From Coccinella septempunctata (Eukaryota > Arthropoda > Insecta > Coleoptera > Coccinellidae): DNA of 64,000 nt. The first letter of the stretch is position 1. Every line of letters starts with the position of its first letter. The position numbers were made by a program, and so were the translations under genes. The stretch covers positions 28,086,856 to 28,150,855 of the forward strand of contig NC_058194.1 of the NCBI RefSeq assembly GCF_907165205.1, read 5' to 3'. Shown piece after piece: positions 35,601 through 46,318 of this stretch. Under the pieces are notes generated by a model. That model did no database searches, was not told the DNA's origin, and saw only the letters and a list, made by a program, of their open reading frames with translations.

Positions 35601-37614
35601 AGCAGTAATCTACGAGCCCACTTTTCATTAGTTTAATGACGGTATATCAAATAATTAAAACTAGATATAATAGATAATATTCTCACAAAAACACAGATAG
35701 AATAAACTGAAAGCAGCAAGCTCAAAATATCCAAAGAACCGCATTCCAAAAATAACATCGAGTCACAACAATGAACAACTACACACTGTAACACTAACAT
35801 CTAGACACAAAACACGCTATCCGAAAACTTCATCAATCAGTACAACTCAGAAATTTCAGAAAAACGTGCGCAAGACCTTTCCAGTGGACAAATTTTCTCA
35901 TTTTCTTTAGTACCACCAAAAATTCAAATAAAGTCCAAAGAATTTTTCAGAATGTTTCAACCGATACTTGAATTTTGGCATCATTTGGATATATACAAAT
36001 TTATTCAACACGATCATAAATACATCAAATGTCGAGAGTAAATAAAACGGAATTTTGTCGAAGGAGTGCAAAGGAGCTACAACCATACCCGATCATAATT
36101 TAAGTTACTTCTTCTGGAAGTGCCCTTTTAAAATTCATATATTCTATATGCTGAACTCGGCACTTCAAACTTATACCCGCCATCTGGAATATGGGGCAAA
36201 CTGAGGGAAACTTCCCCAATTCCAACAGAATCAATTTTAAAAATTAATTCAACATTGAGCCACTCGATACTACTATCTCGAACAGCAAAAAGTTCGTTAA
36301 CCCGGATTGATGCTACACTTACTTCCGGCATCAGCGTCACAAGAGACCCTATAGTGCAGTGATGCATACAACATACAGGGTGACAACATAAATATAGGTG
36401 AAAACTATAAGAACGGACATAAAAACAGTAACGTGGCCTACGACCAACGTACCACAAAACATCATTCGTGATGGGACAGGACCAGCCAATGTCGCCAAGT
36501 AGCTGGCTTTGGGGTCAGTCCCTGTAACAGACATCAAGAGTTAATCTTTGTCGATACAAACCTTGGAGTTTTTTCATTGCATTGCTCATCTGAAGAAGCC
36601 ATCGTAGATTCGTCCAAAAAAGTTTGGATTATGTTCTGATTTACCCTAAGCATCCAAAAATGTTGATTTTCAGAAAGCACTGCAGTATGTTAGTAACTTT
36701 TTGAAGTAAAATATTGGGTGTGCAAGATTTCCTAATATAATGTAGAAAATTTCGGTTTATGGATACACCGGAACAAGCTTATATCCCATCACTCAGTTTT
36801 TCACAAGAGTCAGGCATTCCCAATACCTTCTCAATGTTCTCCTCTTAATATCATCATAAAAAAAAAATGGTGCTACAGTAACATAACAATTCTCATTACT
36901 CAAAGCACAAAATCCACGAAAGATTTGTTGTATATTATTCGAGGTACCCGATTTGTACTTGGAATTGTTTTCCGAATTTTCTGCCACATTGTACAAGAAG
37001 TATATAACTAACATGCAAACTCTGAATAGTAGGTTAGCCCTAAACAACAACGCTATCTATGAACGCATCGGCCTAGTTGTGTAACCGTGAATAATGTAGT
37101 GTTATCCCGCATAAATCAGTCCTGCTGTAATGATAGAGGCAAATATGCAGACGCATCAATAGTATCAATGTTCATTATGGGCATTATGAGTGTCCACTGC
37201 ATCATATTTTGGAGGCGACCTAGGGACGTAGGACCGAAGCAATTAATGAACGAACATCAAGCAGAAATATAACGCCAATGCATTAACAGTCTGATGGACC
37301 GATACTGGAAACGACGCCACTCTGCCGATTGACGAATCTCTGCTGATTCTGATATCAGCCTGATTTATGTCGCGTACATACGTAGCGAACCGTTGACCCT
37401 TGAATGACGACGATTGTGTCCTGTCCATAGGGGAATTCATCAAGTTGTTTCGAATTGTCAATAAGCTGTTTCGGGTCTGGATGAACAGTTGATTACCCGT
37501 CGCCTTCATTTGTTATATTGTGTGATAGTCGATTGACGAGAATACCCATAGTTTCAACTCATTGTAGAGCCTATAATGGCTGGGGTTCAAATCCATTTAA
37601 TAGGGATTTACAAA
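32656..37614. other. Long unassigned AT-rich interval, about 5 kb
   Basis: I see no gene here. A small perfect hairpin (AGGTTAAAATT, six-base loop, AATTTTAACCT) lies at 33250-33277. A solitary ATACAGGGTGACAACAT at about 36372 resembles the ends of the TA-flanked families. The 109-codon minus frame at 36128-36457 and the short frames around 34303-34761 have no family signature. No RNA gene was found. Confidence 0.45.
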
Positions 37615-37664
37615 GGGCACGTGCTGCCTAGGTAGCATATCCTTGAACCTGGCGATAGGTGGTG

Positions 37665-38393
37665 CACCAGGACTCGTTTGGCAAAGCCATATCAAACAAG
37701 CAATCGACAAAACGAAAGCAGCGATGAATAGACTCTACCCTCTGATAGGAAGAAGAAGCCACATGTCGGAAGAGACAAAATTGAAGATTATTAAAGCCGT
37801 TGCTAGGCCTCAACTGACTTATGGATCAGTCGCCTGGGGTTTCGCGGCAAAGAGCCATATCAAAGGAATTCAGGCCACTGAAAACAAGCTGCTACGATGT
37901 GCCATAGATGCACCTTGGTTTGTCAGGAATAGACAGATTTATAGGGACCTGAAATGGGAAACCATAACGGAATTCATGAACAGAAAAGCAGAGAAATCAT
38001 CGAAACAACGAAAAACCATCCGGATCAAGAACTCAGGAGACTAGTGGACTACGACCCAGAGGAAGACAAAAGGAGAATGCGAATTTACCGAAAGAGACCA
38101 AGAGATCAATTGAAAAGAGATTAAAATAAGAACGTAAACTTCTTGAAAAATCCAATAAAGTGTTATCCAATAGAGGATAAACACATAAATCCCAGCACGA
38201 TAGTGTGCGATAAGAAAACCGACTGGGAGATGAAAGGTTTATAGGCAAATGCCCGGAACCAATATTCAAGAAGCAGTTAAGGGTTTTTAGTGGGTCTCGA
38301 GCTCAGGATAGTGAGAATCCCCACACTTGTTCCCCCTCAGGATAGGGTGGTTCGTCTGACTTGCAGATTTTCCCCCTGCTGCACAAAAAAAAA
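37665..38393 (+). pseudogene. Family A non-LTR retrotransposon, 5'-truncated, copy 2
   Basis: C-terminal reverse-transcriptase segment reading QSHIKQAIDKTKAAMNRLYP, then RPQLTYGSVAWGFAAKSHIK, to a frameshift near 38030. It then continues in another frame with LVDYDPEEDKRR and RKRPRDQLKRD. The 3' untranslated region and a nine-base A run (38385-38393) match the other copies. It is more diverged from copies 1 and 3 than they are from each other. The dispersed IGGAP-encoding motif lies directly at the 5' junction. Inactive. Confidence 0.88.
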
Positions 38394-38399
38394 TCAACT

Positions 38400-38650
38400 G
38401 AAATCAAGGAGATGATTAAGAGCTTGAAAAAGAGAAAATAAAATGTTATGTTAAAGAATTTAGGTAGTACAGACCAGTAAGTCTATGGAAGACTAACACA
38501 AGAAACTGAAGAATCTCATACCAGCATAGCAATTTGGATTCAGAAGAGACCATTCAAAGAAACAGCAATTACTCAGACTCACAGAATACATATCAGAAGG
38601 ATTTCAGAATAAACAAGCGATATATGTGCAATAGATTCTTGCAATTATAT
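38400..38650 (+). pseudogene. Jockey-like reverse-transcriptase fragment
   Basis: Directly after the poly(A) of the preceding fragment the sequence reads EIKEMIKSLKKRK, the usual start of the reverse-transcriptase palm in jockey-like elements. After a deletion comes QFGFRRDHSKKQQLLRLTEY and ISEGFQNKQAI, a conserved fingers/palm motif. No YxDD motif follows. The closeness of a family A poly(A) suggests that copy inserted into this older element, or that they are joined by deletion. Confidence 0.75.
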
Positions 38651-39205
38651 CTCTTATATCAGAAAGGGACGAAAACAATTAGCAGATGATGTTCAGGTGT
38701 TTGTCATCTGTCTACGAGATTGGTACTGAGTCCTTGGAGGTGGTTGATGCAGATAAATCCCTCGTTTCTCCTGGTCCCAAGATTAATCAGATTAAAGTCG
38801 AGGACAGAGGTGGCACTGCCAAGTTTTTGCTCCATTCACACTTCTTCTACGTCTAGGCGTTACTAGGAAATATAACTTTTGAATCTAGAACGCTTTATAG
38901 CAGAAAAACGAGAAAATAACTGACCTCAACTCATCAAAGTAGCAAGACATAAAATTCTCCCCGACCTAAAAAACTATTTAAACCTTCAGCGAATAAAACT
39001 AGATGAGAATAAAATTTCCAATAAACATTTGGTGGACGAGGCTGGACATATTTTAAGATAGATTAGACTCATTCGTAGCAAGTTTACACTAAGAGAATCG
39101 CCAAGGAAAAAATTCATCTCTACCCCTAGTTTGTATTCGATCGGAACGCTCCATATCCCAAGAATCGGATCGTATCAACTCAACATTTCCTCTGGCTGAA
39201 ACGAT
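38651..39205. other. Unassigned DNA left of P-like element 2
   Basis: No feature was recognised. Confidence 0.4.
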
Positions 39206-39213
39206 ATCGATAC
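39206..39213 (+). repeat. Left target-site duplication of P-like element 2
   Basis: ATCGATAC, repeated exactly at 40829-40836. Confidence 0.9.
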
Positions 39214-39570
39214 CACAGATTACAGAGAATAGATGGGACACTGGCCTTCTATGAGATGAAATAATGTTTGGCGCTTTTCTATAGCGGATGCGATCCGTAC
39301 TACAAGCAACCTAAGGAAACTGTATTATCAACAATACAGGAGTCTGTATTAGCGAGAAAAGGCGCGAAATTTCAAAACCGTTCGCACTACTGGGTCCGCG
39401 ATATATTCAGTTCAAGAAAGCTTGAACTATTTTAAAGGAGAGGATGCTGCTAAGGAAATAATATTAATAATTATAATAATAATGTTTATTTACATAATAA
39501 TAATCGTTACTTACATATTCGTGAAATTTCAATTAAACAAACATTTCCCACAAAGTGAAAATATTATGTG

Positions 39571-39935
39571 CTTTCAACAAATTCAGAATAATATTTACAA
39601 GAAATATATAAAATTGTTATACATCGAACATTATCAGATATATAAATACACAAACATTGTTTTCCCACTAAGTGAAACCATCAATATGAATGAACAATTA
39701 TGAACTTTCAAAGAATTTAAGTGAAATTACTAGCATTAAAAATTCAGAATAATATTTAAAATATATGTACAGGTTTTTTCAAATAGACAGACATCTACTT
39801 ACGTACTTTCAACGAATTCAGAATGATATTTATAAGAAAAATATACAATCGGTATACATTGTACATTGCAGGTATATGAATAAACAAATATTGTTTTCCC
39901 ACAAAGTGAAACCATCAATATGAATGAATAATAAT
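39571..39935 (+). repeat. Internal direct repeats of P-like element 2
   Basis: Two units about 235 bases apart share CTTTCAACAAATTCAGAAT (with a few changes), then ATATACAAT-like words, TTGTTTTCCCAC and AGTGAAACCATCAATATGAA. A partial third (CATTTCCCACAAAGTGAAA) precedes them near 39541. They may be leftover spacing DNA after loss of the transposase core. Confidence 0.75.
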
Positions 39936-40069
39936 TATCTTTTTATGTTTACCTTGACTGTCTGATTCCTCAATTGACATAAGATGAAATTATAAGTTGG
40001 TCCAGAGATATGCTAAGAAAGCGTTTGAAATCCACGAGATGAAATAATTTTTTTTGCATAAGCTAATTG

Positions 40070-40569
40070 TTACCTCAGACATTTATTTTGGTATTTAAGC
40101 TGACTCATCCTAGCATTGCACTCTTTCAACATTGAGTACATTATTTTTTCTTTCGCAGTTAGTTGTGAAATCCTAGTGTACTGCAACCTCGTCAAAATTG
40201 ACTTTCTAACCCCTAAAACAAAAAATATTCTATGTAACAATTGATCACCTGAAAATTTGATGAGGAAAATTGATTTCCTTATTTTCAAAAATCAATGAAA
40301 AATGAAAAAAATTGTTACTAACCTTTCTGAATTTTTTTCTTATTCATCATAGAGTCAGATTGTGGTTCTTGTATGTCCAGCTTGGTAAAATGTGGATGAC
40401 ACACGTAATATCTATTGTAAATCTGTTCATCGGATAATTCTTGCCAATTTTGTGGATTAATAACTTCTAACCAAGTTTTAAAAATACTTGGATTGGCGTT
40501 GGGGAAACGATGTCTTTGGCTTACTCGGTCGATACATCCAGGTACACAACAATTGTTCATTTTTATCAT
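40070..40569 (-). CDS. THAP-domain protein of P-like element 2 (two exons, 129 residues)
   Basis: Exon 1 runs from 40569 to 40323, the intron (GT...AG, 110 bases) from 40322 to 40213, and the second coding segment from 40212 to the stop at 40070. It encodes a THAP zinc finger: Cys8-x3-Cys12, conserved Pro23, Trp33, then Cys57-x2-His60-Phe61. The usual AVP box is not obvious. The second exon (VRKSILTRLQYTRISQLTAK, then EKIMYSMLKECNARMSQLKY) is predicted to form a coiled coil, as the leucine-zipper region does after the THAP domain in P transposases. A second splice donor (CTGAG|GTAACA) lies just before the stop. Splicing there would enter sequence with no recognisable transposase, whereas retention ends the protein immediately. 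An alternative start is Met4. Likely role: binding the element's own ends, perhaps repressing transposition. That role is inference. Confidence 0.7.
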
Positions 40570-40828
40570 TTTTAAAAGGTATAAATTAGCTTACAAATCA
40601 CTAATACCTACAACGTCCACTAATAATACAACATTTTTTAACAGAAAAGAACGAACTTAACCTCTCAACTTCTAAACTGAAGCCATGCTTGAATCGCACC
40701 TAGCGGGACTAGCGGCTGAACAATAAACTAACTGCGAATGTAGCGCCACCAAGCGGTTGCGATCCTCACTAAAAACATCAATTGTGGTGGGGGTTAAGAG
40801 GTGTCCCATCTATTCTCTGTAATCTGTG

Positions 40829-40836
40829 ATCGATAC
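40829..40836 (+). repeat. Right target-site duplication of P-like element 2
   Basis: ATCGATAC, identical to the left flank. Confidence 0.9.
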
Positions 40837-42377
40837 GTATCTCTCATTCCGTGCGATATCTCCATCCGATAATCAATAAACTGTGCCATTATTGTCGTCT
40901 GTTCACGAAACATCGTTCTTGAAGCATCCGAACGTATTGGACAATCGATCGGGGAGACCGATAATGTAGAGAGGGGGGGTTTGCTTTCGAATCATCCCCG
41001 GTTTTACGGCCCTATTAAATGTTAACTGATATGGATTTCCGCTGACAACTGAAAGGGGTGTTTCTAATTCGCCGTAAAAGTGTTTTGCTTTTAAATTACT
41101 CTAGGTCACGGATTTTTACCGCCCCATAACAATTCCTCAAGTCTAGATATATTGGGCATTAAATGGGATCATTCCCTTTCGGCGGAATATATTCGGATGG
41201 CTTGGAGGTTAACGATATGGCTTTCCGTACATGCTTCATTGTAGAATGGCCACAGGAATATGCTGGAAGACCATTCGGTATTGAAATCTCGAGATTTGTA
41301 TTTCACCTCTGCTGAAAATAGATTTGGGTTGAATTTGGTACCTCTAGCATAACAAAATGTAGAGTTTAATTTATTATTTTGAAAGGAAAAATGGATATAT
41401 TTCAGTTGTAGGAGGGGTAAAATGTGAGCAATAATGAAGCAGATCAAACGTCTCACCAATTCTCGTTCTTTCGCTCTAGATATTTTCCGAATTTAAGTTA
41501 CATTGTTTGCCAACCGAACCTATCAAGATAGGATCATTTTACGAGGAATTATCACGCATAAAAAACATTAATGCGATGAAATGTAATTCCATCAACACTT
41601 CGTCGTAAGTGGGAAACTTTTTATGGACCCCTTCGTGGAGCTGAAAATGGGAAAACTTTCATTTTCACATATATACTTTACCGAGTTATAAAATTGAATT
41701 CGTTCGGTTGAGTCGCCAGTTTTTTTACGATAGCAGTTTCACAGGAAAATTTTGCAGTAAAAAAAACGTTCATCTTGATGATTTTCCAACTAATAGTTCA
41801 TATTACTTCATCTAAATGCCTAAATTGTGAAAATTTTCGACAACCCACTTCGGTAATAAGCTCTGAGCTCATTCAGCTGGAGCTGCTTTGAACATCACTG
41901 ACTGCTGTTCAGAAAATATTTTGGCACGTTAGCCATTTGCACGTAGATCACGAAAGCAATATGCTAAACACCAAAGTAGTTCGCTCTAATCGGAACATGG
42001 AAATTCTACGTTTCCTGATATACCTCCCCGTGTTCTTGTCAAAACCATAATACATTGCATTAATATTAGAAGATGTATGTATATGCGTTGGTTGCACTGT
42101 GTAACAAACACATCGATTTCACTCAATGAATATGTATGATAACGTTGAATTGTCTGCAGCGAACATACAATGTCTGCACGTTTGAGAAACGAAAAACAAT
42201 TCACATTACATTGATTATTTTACTCGTATAGTAATAACTTATATACTGACCTAAGGTTTCACAAAACTTGATCGGGTAATCAACGCTTGATTGATGAATC
42301 AACGTCTATTTGTTTCCGATCGATTATTCAGTCATGAGCATTCAGAATATCATTCTGGCATCAAATTATGATCTACA
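40837..42377. other. Unassigned non-coding DNA
   Basis: Less AT-rich near 40840-41160, with no domain-bearing frame. Short frames at 41169-41459 and 41986-42204 have no family signature. Confidence 0.4.
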
Positions 42378-42510
42378 TACGTCCATCCAATGATTGTCAT
42401 TTGATTCTCCTTCAAAATATTCAGAAATGCAAAGGTTGCAGTGATTTCGTTTTGAAAATCGAATGACTGTCAAATCGTTGATCGGACAATCAAAGTTTTA
42501 TGAAATCCGC
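42378..42510 (+). repeat. Fragment related to the interior of P-like element 1
   Basis: ACGTCCAT..., then TTCAAAATATTCAGAAATGC, GACTGTCAAAT and CAATCAAAGTTTTATGAAA follow the same order as 14580-14705. No terminal repeats of that element are seen around it. It shows that this segment is dispersed and belonged to a larger family. Confidence 0.65.
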
Positions 42511-43539
42511 TGTGAGTGAAATAAAAAATAGAACACCCGATATTGATTAATTTATAAGAAAGAATTTCTACGAATATTTGTTCCAGTCAGGATAAGGAAT
42601 GGTCAGTTTTTCAACGTTATCTCCATAGTGATTTTTGTGTTATCATCTTCTTCTACAATTCGTATTTCACCGCAGTACAATACGCCGCTTCAATTTGTTT
42701 CTTATGCCTTGAATGAGAACACGAGGAAAATTTTGACAGCTTAGCTGAAAAACAAGTGTTTCTTCCATTCTGACCCCTCTTCGGTAATCTACTAATCTGA
42801 CATCCAAGAAGAGAATCAGTTGTTACTGATATTTTCGTGAAAACTGTTCGAATTCTTTCCGCGTCGATTCGGAGCACGCCTTCTTGGTGATTTGTGCAGC
42901 GAACACGCCCGAATTCCGATATAATTGCACCCGATGAAATTCATTATAGATTTTAATTAATTCTCTCATGTCAGCATGATTCATTTCACGTGTTTTGGCC
43001 GCACGCAAATGTGTTTATTGGAAACAGCGTGGTGGAAATTCCAACGAATTGATCGCATAAAAGATTAGCCCCATCCCTTCAATGGTTTGACGTCGCTCCT
43101 TTCTACACGTCAGGATCATAGACTAATTAATCTGTGGTTAGGCTGAACGTGTTCATAGTTTTGTTTTATATAGGTTAAAATGTTTTAATGCTTTTATCCT
43201 CCGTTTGGATGTCACTTCACGGAATTGTTTCAATCAGTTATTACCGTTCCTATTTTAATCTCTCTTCTCCTTTATTATATTCTCATACTTCCTCTGCCTT
43301 CATCCGAATCGTAGTCCACTTTCACTGTTTCGAATAACCGCTTTCGTCTTCATGAATTCGGTGATGGTTTCCCACTTCAAATCTCTATAAATCTGTTTGT
43401 AACTGACAAACAAAGGTGCAATAGATATAAGAGCATTTCTGAGAACGAAGCTTCTTTTTACATTTTTTCAAATTAACAGTTGCTCACCAAAAAAAAGTTC
43501 TGCAGAAGAACAGGTGGCAGTGTTCCAGAAAAAATATCA
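42511..43539. other. Unassigned non-coding DNA
   Basis: No gene or repeat was recognised. Frames at 42653-43008 (minus) are short and not distinctive. Confidence 0.4.
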
Positions 43540-43785
43540 CCCTGTAGATCTTCTATCGAAATTGCCATGTCACGTGGTGAGAACTCTAGAATTTCAGTTG
43601 AATATCTTGTGAAGTGTAGATACTATGAGAAAAAAACTTGAAAAAAATTCAAACTTCAACACTCTGTATCTCGAAAACGAAACGTTTGCGACCCCATGTT
43701 CATGGGACTTTTTTTTCTCGAACTCACTTAAGGAATCTCCCCTTTTCGTTTGTACGTTCAATTTAGGAACACCCTGTATATCTTC
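43540..43785. repeat. Probable TA-type element remnant with CACCCTGTA ends
   Basis: Two CACCCTGTA words in the same orientation (about 43541 and 43772) bound a stretch containing ATCTCGAAAACGAAACG. Words of this kind form the right ends of the TA-flanked elements elsewhere in the window. No matching left end was found, so only remnants are claimed. Confidence 0.4.
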
Positions 43786-44861
43786 GAACTTCGAACAGAT
43801 GTGGTGTCATTATAGGGCAAGACCAACAAAACTCTTGGGCTCTGCTCAATTTCATTTCTGTCAGTTTTCTGGTGTTTAAAAAATAATTGAAAAAAGCTTT
43901 CTACGTCTCATCTTAAGAGGGCTGTATCTAAGCTAAGGCTCAAAAAAAATGTATGGAGCACTCCCACTATTCTCTACAAGGAAACACCACTTAAATTCAT
44001 TCACACCTTGTGAAAAATAAAAGAACATAACTGACTATAGAGATCTAACTGTTACATGCTTCTTCCCTGCGTTACTGCGTCAGATGAAAATGCATCATCC
44101 TCCCCCGCAATTTCATGATCTAATAGTTACGAAAACGACGAAAAAGGCTAATTCAACTTGTATATCAAAACCTCCGGAGCATACCGGAAATTATTCAGGA
44201 ACGGGAAAATATAACCGTATGTTCTTGTCAGGACAACAAATTCAACCCCGTTCCTGGTCTCCATGCGCGGGCAGTAAAGATGTCGTTCACATATGAAAGC
44301 ATTCTAACGAGCAGAACTTCGACACGAATAAAATATTGAAATAATTCCGAGTCGACGGGGGGTCGAATATATCCAAATTTATTTGCCGGGGAGTCGGAAT
44401 ACGATCATATACGGAGAGAGATACATCAAGTAGAATTCCGTTGCGTACGAGATAGGTAGGCAATAAAAATCGAATATGAGATATGGGTTTTATTTGCTAG
44501 TCATTCTTCCGCGAAATCTGGAATATATCATGGCTTTTGTGTACACGCTACGGCCGTATTGCTACGGTTGGAGCGGGTCTCTCTTCTTCGGATATCTTTG
44601 TTTGCCGATGTCGTACAATTCTTATCTGACAAACCCGGAATATTGGAATATATATGATGTATAACGCGAATGGAGCACTTATTCTCGAGCTATTCATCAG
44701 GAAACCGTCGTTTCGCGAAATTTTCGATAAATTCTCCATGAACGCCGACACCGACTTCAATAAGATGGAACATTTTCATCTCTACCATCATTCGTTGCTG
44801 AATCTCGTTACCGAGAATAACTCAACAAAAAGACTCAAAAACAAAACTGTTGGTTCGATCG
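43786..44861. other. Unassigned non-coding DNA
   Basis: Frames at 44084-44296 and 44476-44878 overlap with antisense frames and show no domain. Confidence 0.4.
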
Positions 44862-45443
44862 AACTTATAATTTCTTAGGGCTACTTGCAACCGTGTGCCC
44901 TCCTGTGTCTGAAGAGACCCAACCTTGACCCACAGATCCTTCCACACTCTGGGCATGGATAGTCACCAACCAGATCTGTCCGCCGCTGTATTCTTCTCGA
45001 GTTTCCATTATAGCTGTGGACCAAAGGCCTCCACTGTGATCTGTCTAACGCTAGTTGTTCTCAGTTATGATTGGCATTAACTGTTTCAGGGATTGATGCA
45101 GTATATCCTTGAACCGCTTATACTGGCTTCCTGGTTTCCGAGCTCCCTCTGTGAATTCGCCATACAGAGCTATTTTGGGAAGTCTTGTGTCTTGCATCCT
45201 CAGAATGTTGCCGCTCTATCTGAGTCGGGCCCTCGTTACTTGAGTCTCAATTGTTGTACAACTCGCGCGTTGCAAGACTTCTGCAATCGAAACTTTGTGG
45301 AACCATCTGATGTGCATTATTTGTCTTAGATGATGTTGTTGCGTTTGTTCAAGCTGTTTAATATGTCGCCTGTAGGGGGTCCAGCTTTCGCTTCCGTAAA
45401 GAAGCGTTGGGAGGACGACTGCATTGTAAACAGCTGTCTTAGT
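44862..45443 (-). pseudogene. Family C non-LTR retrotransposon, copy 2
   Basis: Minus-strand C-terminal fragment with the same ending as copies 1 and 3 (GCAAGTAGCCCTAAGAA at its 3' limit). The sequence is close to copy 1 over its whole length, including the part coding for the finger-like C-terminus and for QDTRLPKIALYGEFTEGAR. It begins at an abrupt 5' truncation (CTAAGACAGCTGTTTACAAT on the minus strand). Small deletions shift the frame. Confidence 0.85.
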
Positions 45444-45559
45444 ATTTATTAACGCATTCAGGACCTAGTATGGCCAGAGTCTATAGTCGCAAATCGCTGA
45501 CAGATCACCTTTGAGGCAATAAATTTTCGCCATCAACCTTTGCAATAGGCCAATACGGG

Positions 45560-45775
45560 CAGAAAAACTGCCTTCTAGTATCTCGATGCAGAGAAATGCA
45601 ATCGGCACAAGTACTCGAATGCAGATCTAACCTCACTCAATTAGGGAGGTGCAGCAGACTGGACCAAACTGATTTGGGTACCTGGTCACTCAGGCTTCAG
45701 AGGAAACGACTCATCGGATGCTCCAGCCAGAGAAGGCGTGACTGCAGGAACGTACTATCGAACTTTCGATCATAC
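45560..45775 (+). pseudogene. RNase H domain fragment of a non-LTR retrotransposon
   Basis: VLECRSNLTQLGR is followed, after a frame change, by LIWVPGHSGFRGNDSSD and APAREG. The WVPGHSG motif with the downstream aspartate marks the C-terminal part of the RNase H domain in R1/jockey-type elements. Only about 200 bases remain, directly upstream of the truncated end of family C copy 2. Confidence 0.78.
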
Positions 45776-46263
45776 ATTATTGTTCACTAGATGAGGAGCT
45801 GATTCAGATGTAAACTTGGCCGAATACTATCACCAGCCCTCTCGAAGCAACCTACTAAAATCCTGAAAAAATACCCTCAGCTCTCCGATCAGTGCCCCCC
45901 CAACCGTTAACCCATACAAAATCATGGAACGCTTCAAGTTTCCAACCGATCGAACATTTGAATATCCCGAAGGATGGACCATCGTTTCCGGGCATTTCAT
46001 CGACTACATCCATCTCTCCCGCATCCGGCAGAACTAATCGCGCGGCATTTTTTCCCTTCCCAATAACCTAACGGAGTTACGTCTGCTACGCAGCTCAAAT
46101 GAAGCGTTCGCCATCAACTCAACGACGGCCGAAACAATAAATCTAATTTATTTCTTCCGAAAGAAGGAGCGGTGGTGTTCCTTGAATATCGTAAAGGAAA
46201 ATAATTACTGCGAAAATGATGTCTATCAGTTGGAAGGGGAAAAAAGCTGCAGGCTCGAGAGAA
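45776..46263. other. Unassigned non-coding DNA
   Basis: Nothing was recognised. Confidence 0.4.
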
Positions 46264-46318
46264 ACTATACAAGGTGTGTCTTCGACTCAGAGTAGAGTCT
46301 TGAGGTCAAAAGAATCAC
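46264..46318 (+). repeat. Solo left end of the outer TA element family
   Basis: CAAGGTGTGTCTTCGACTC followed by GAGTCTTGAGGTCAAAAGAA matches the first 70 bases of the element starting at 21155, with a short internal deletion. The foldback element begins immediately after it. Confidence 0.7.

Larger units (their letters stand above)
39214..40828 (-). mobile_element. P-element-superfamily transposon 2 (28-bp perfect terminal repeats, 8-bp target duplication)
   Basis: Both ends begin CACAGATTACAGAGAATAGA and are identical for 28 bases as inverted repeats. The exact direct repeat ATCGATAC flanks the element (39206-39213 and 40829-40836). Length is 1615 bp. An 8-bp duplication, a CA start and an N-terminal THAP gene reading inward from one end are the combined signature of P-type transposons. 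The gene occupies the right third on the minus strand. The left half (39440-39950) is AT-rich and made of imperfect internal repeats, with no trace of the RNase H-like catalytic domain. It is therefore non-autonomous, but perfect ends and target duplication imply a fairly recent insertion. Confidence 0.9.

Noticed and set aside
36128..36457. 109-codon minus-strand frame with regular hydrophobic pattern
   Set aside because: Not related to any family I know, and lies among AT-rich DNA without gene signals.
37560..37600. GGTTCAAATCC resembling a tRNA B box
   Set aside because: No convincing A box, anticodon arm or acceptor stem could be paired around it, so neither a tRNA nor a tRNA-derived SINE is claimed.
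39422..39703. 93-codon isoleucine-rich frame inside P-like element 2
   Set aside because: It is generated by AAT-type low complexity and internal repeats, not by a conserved protein.
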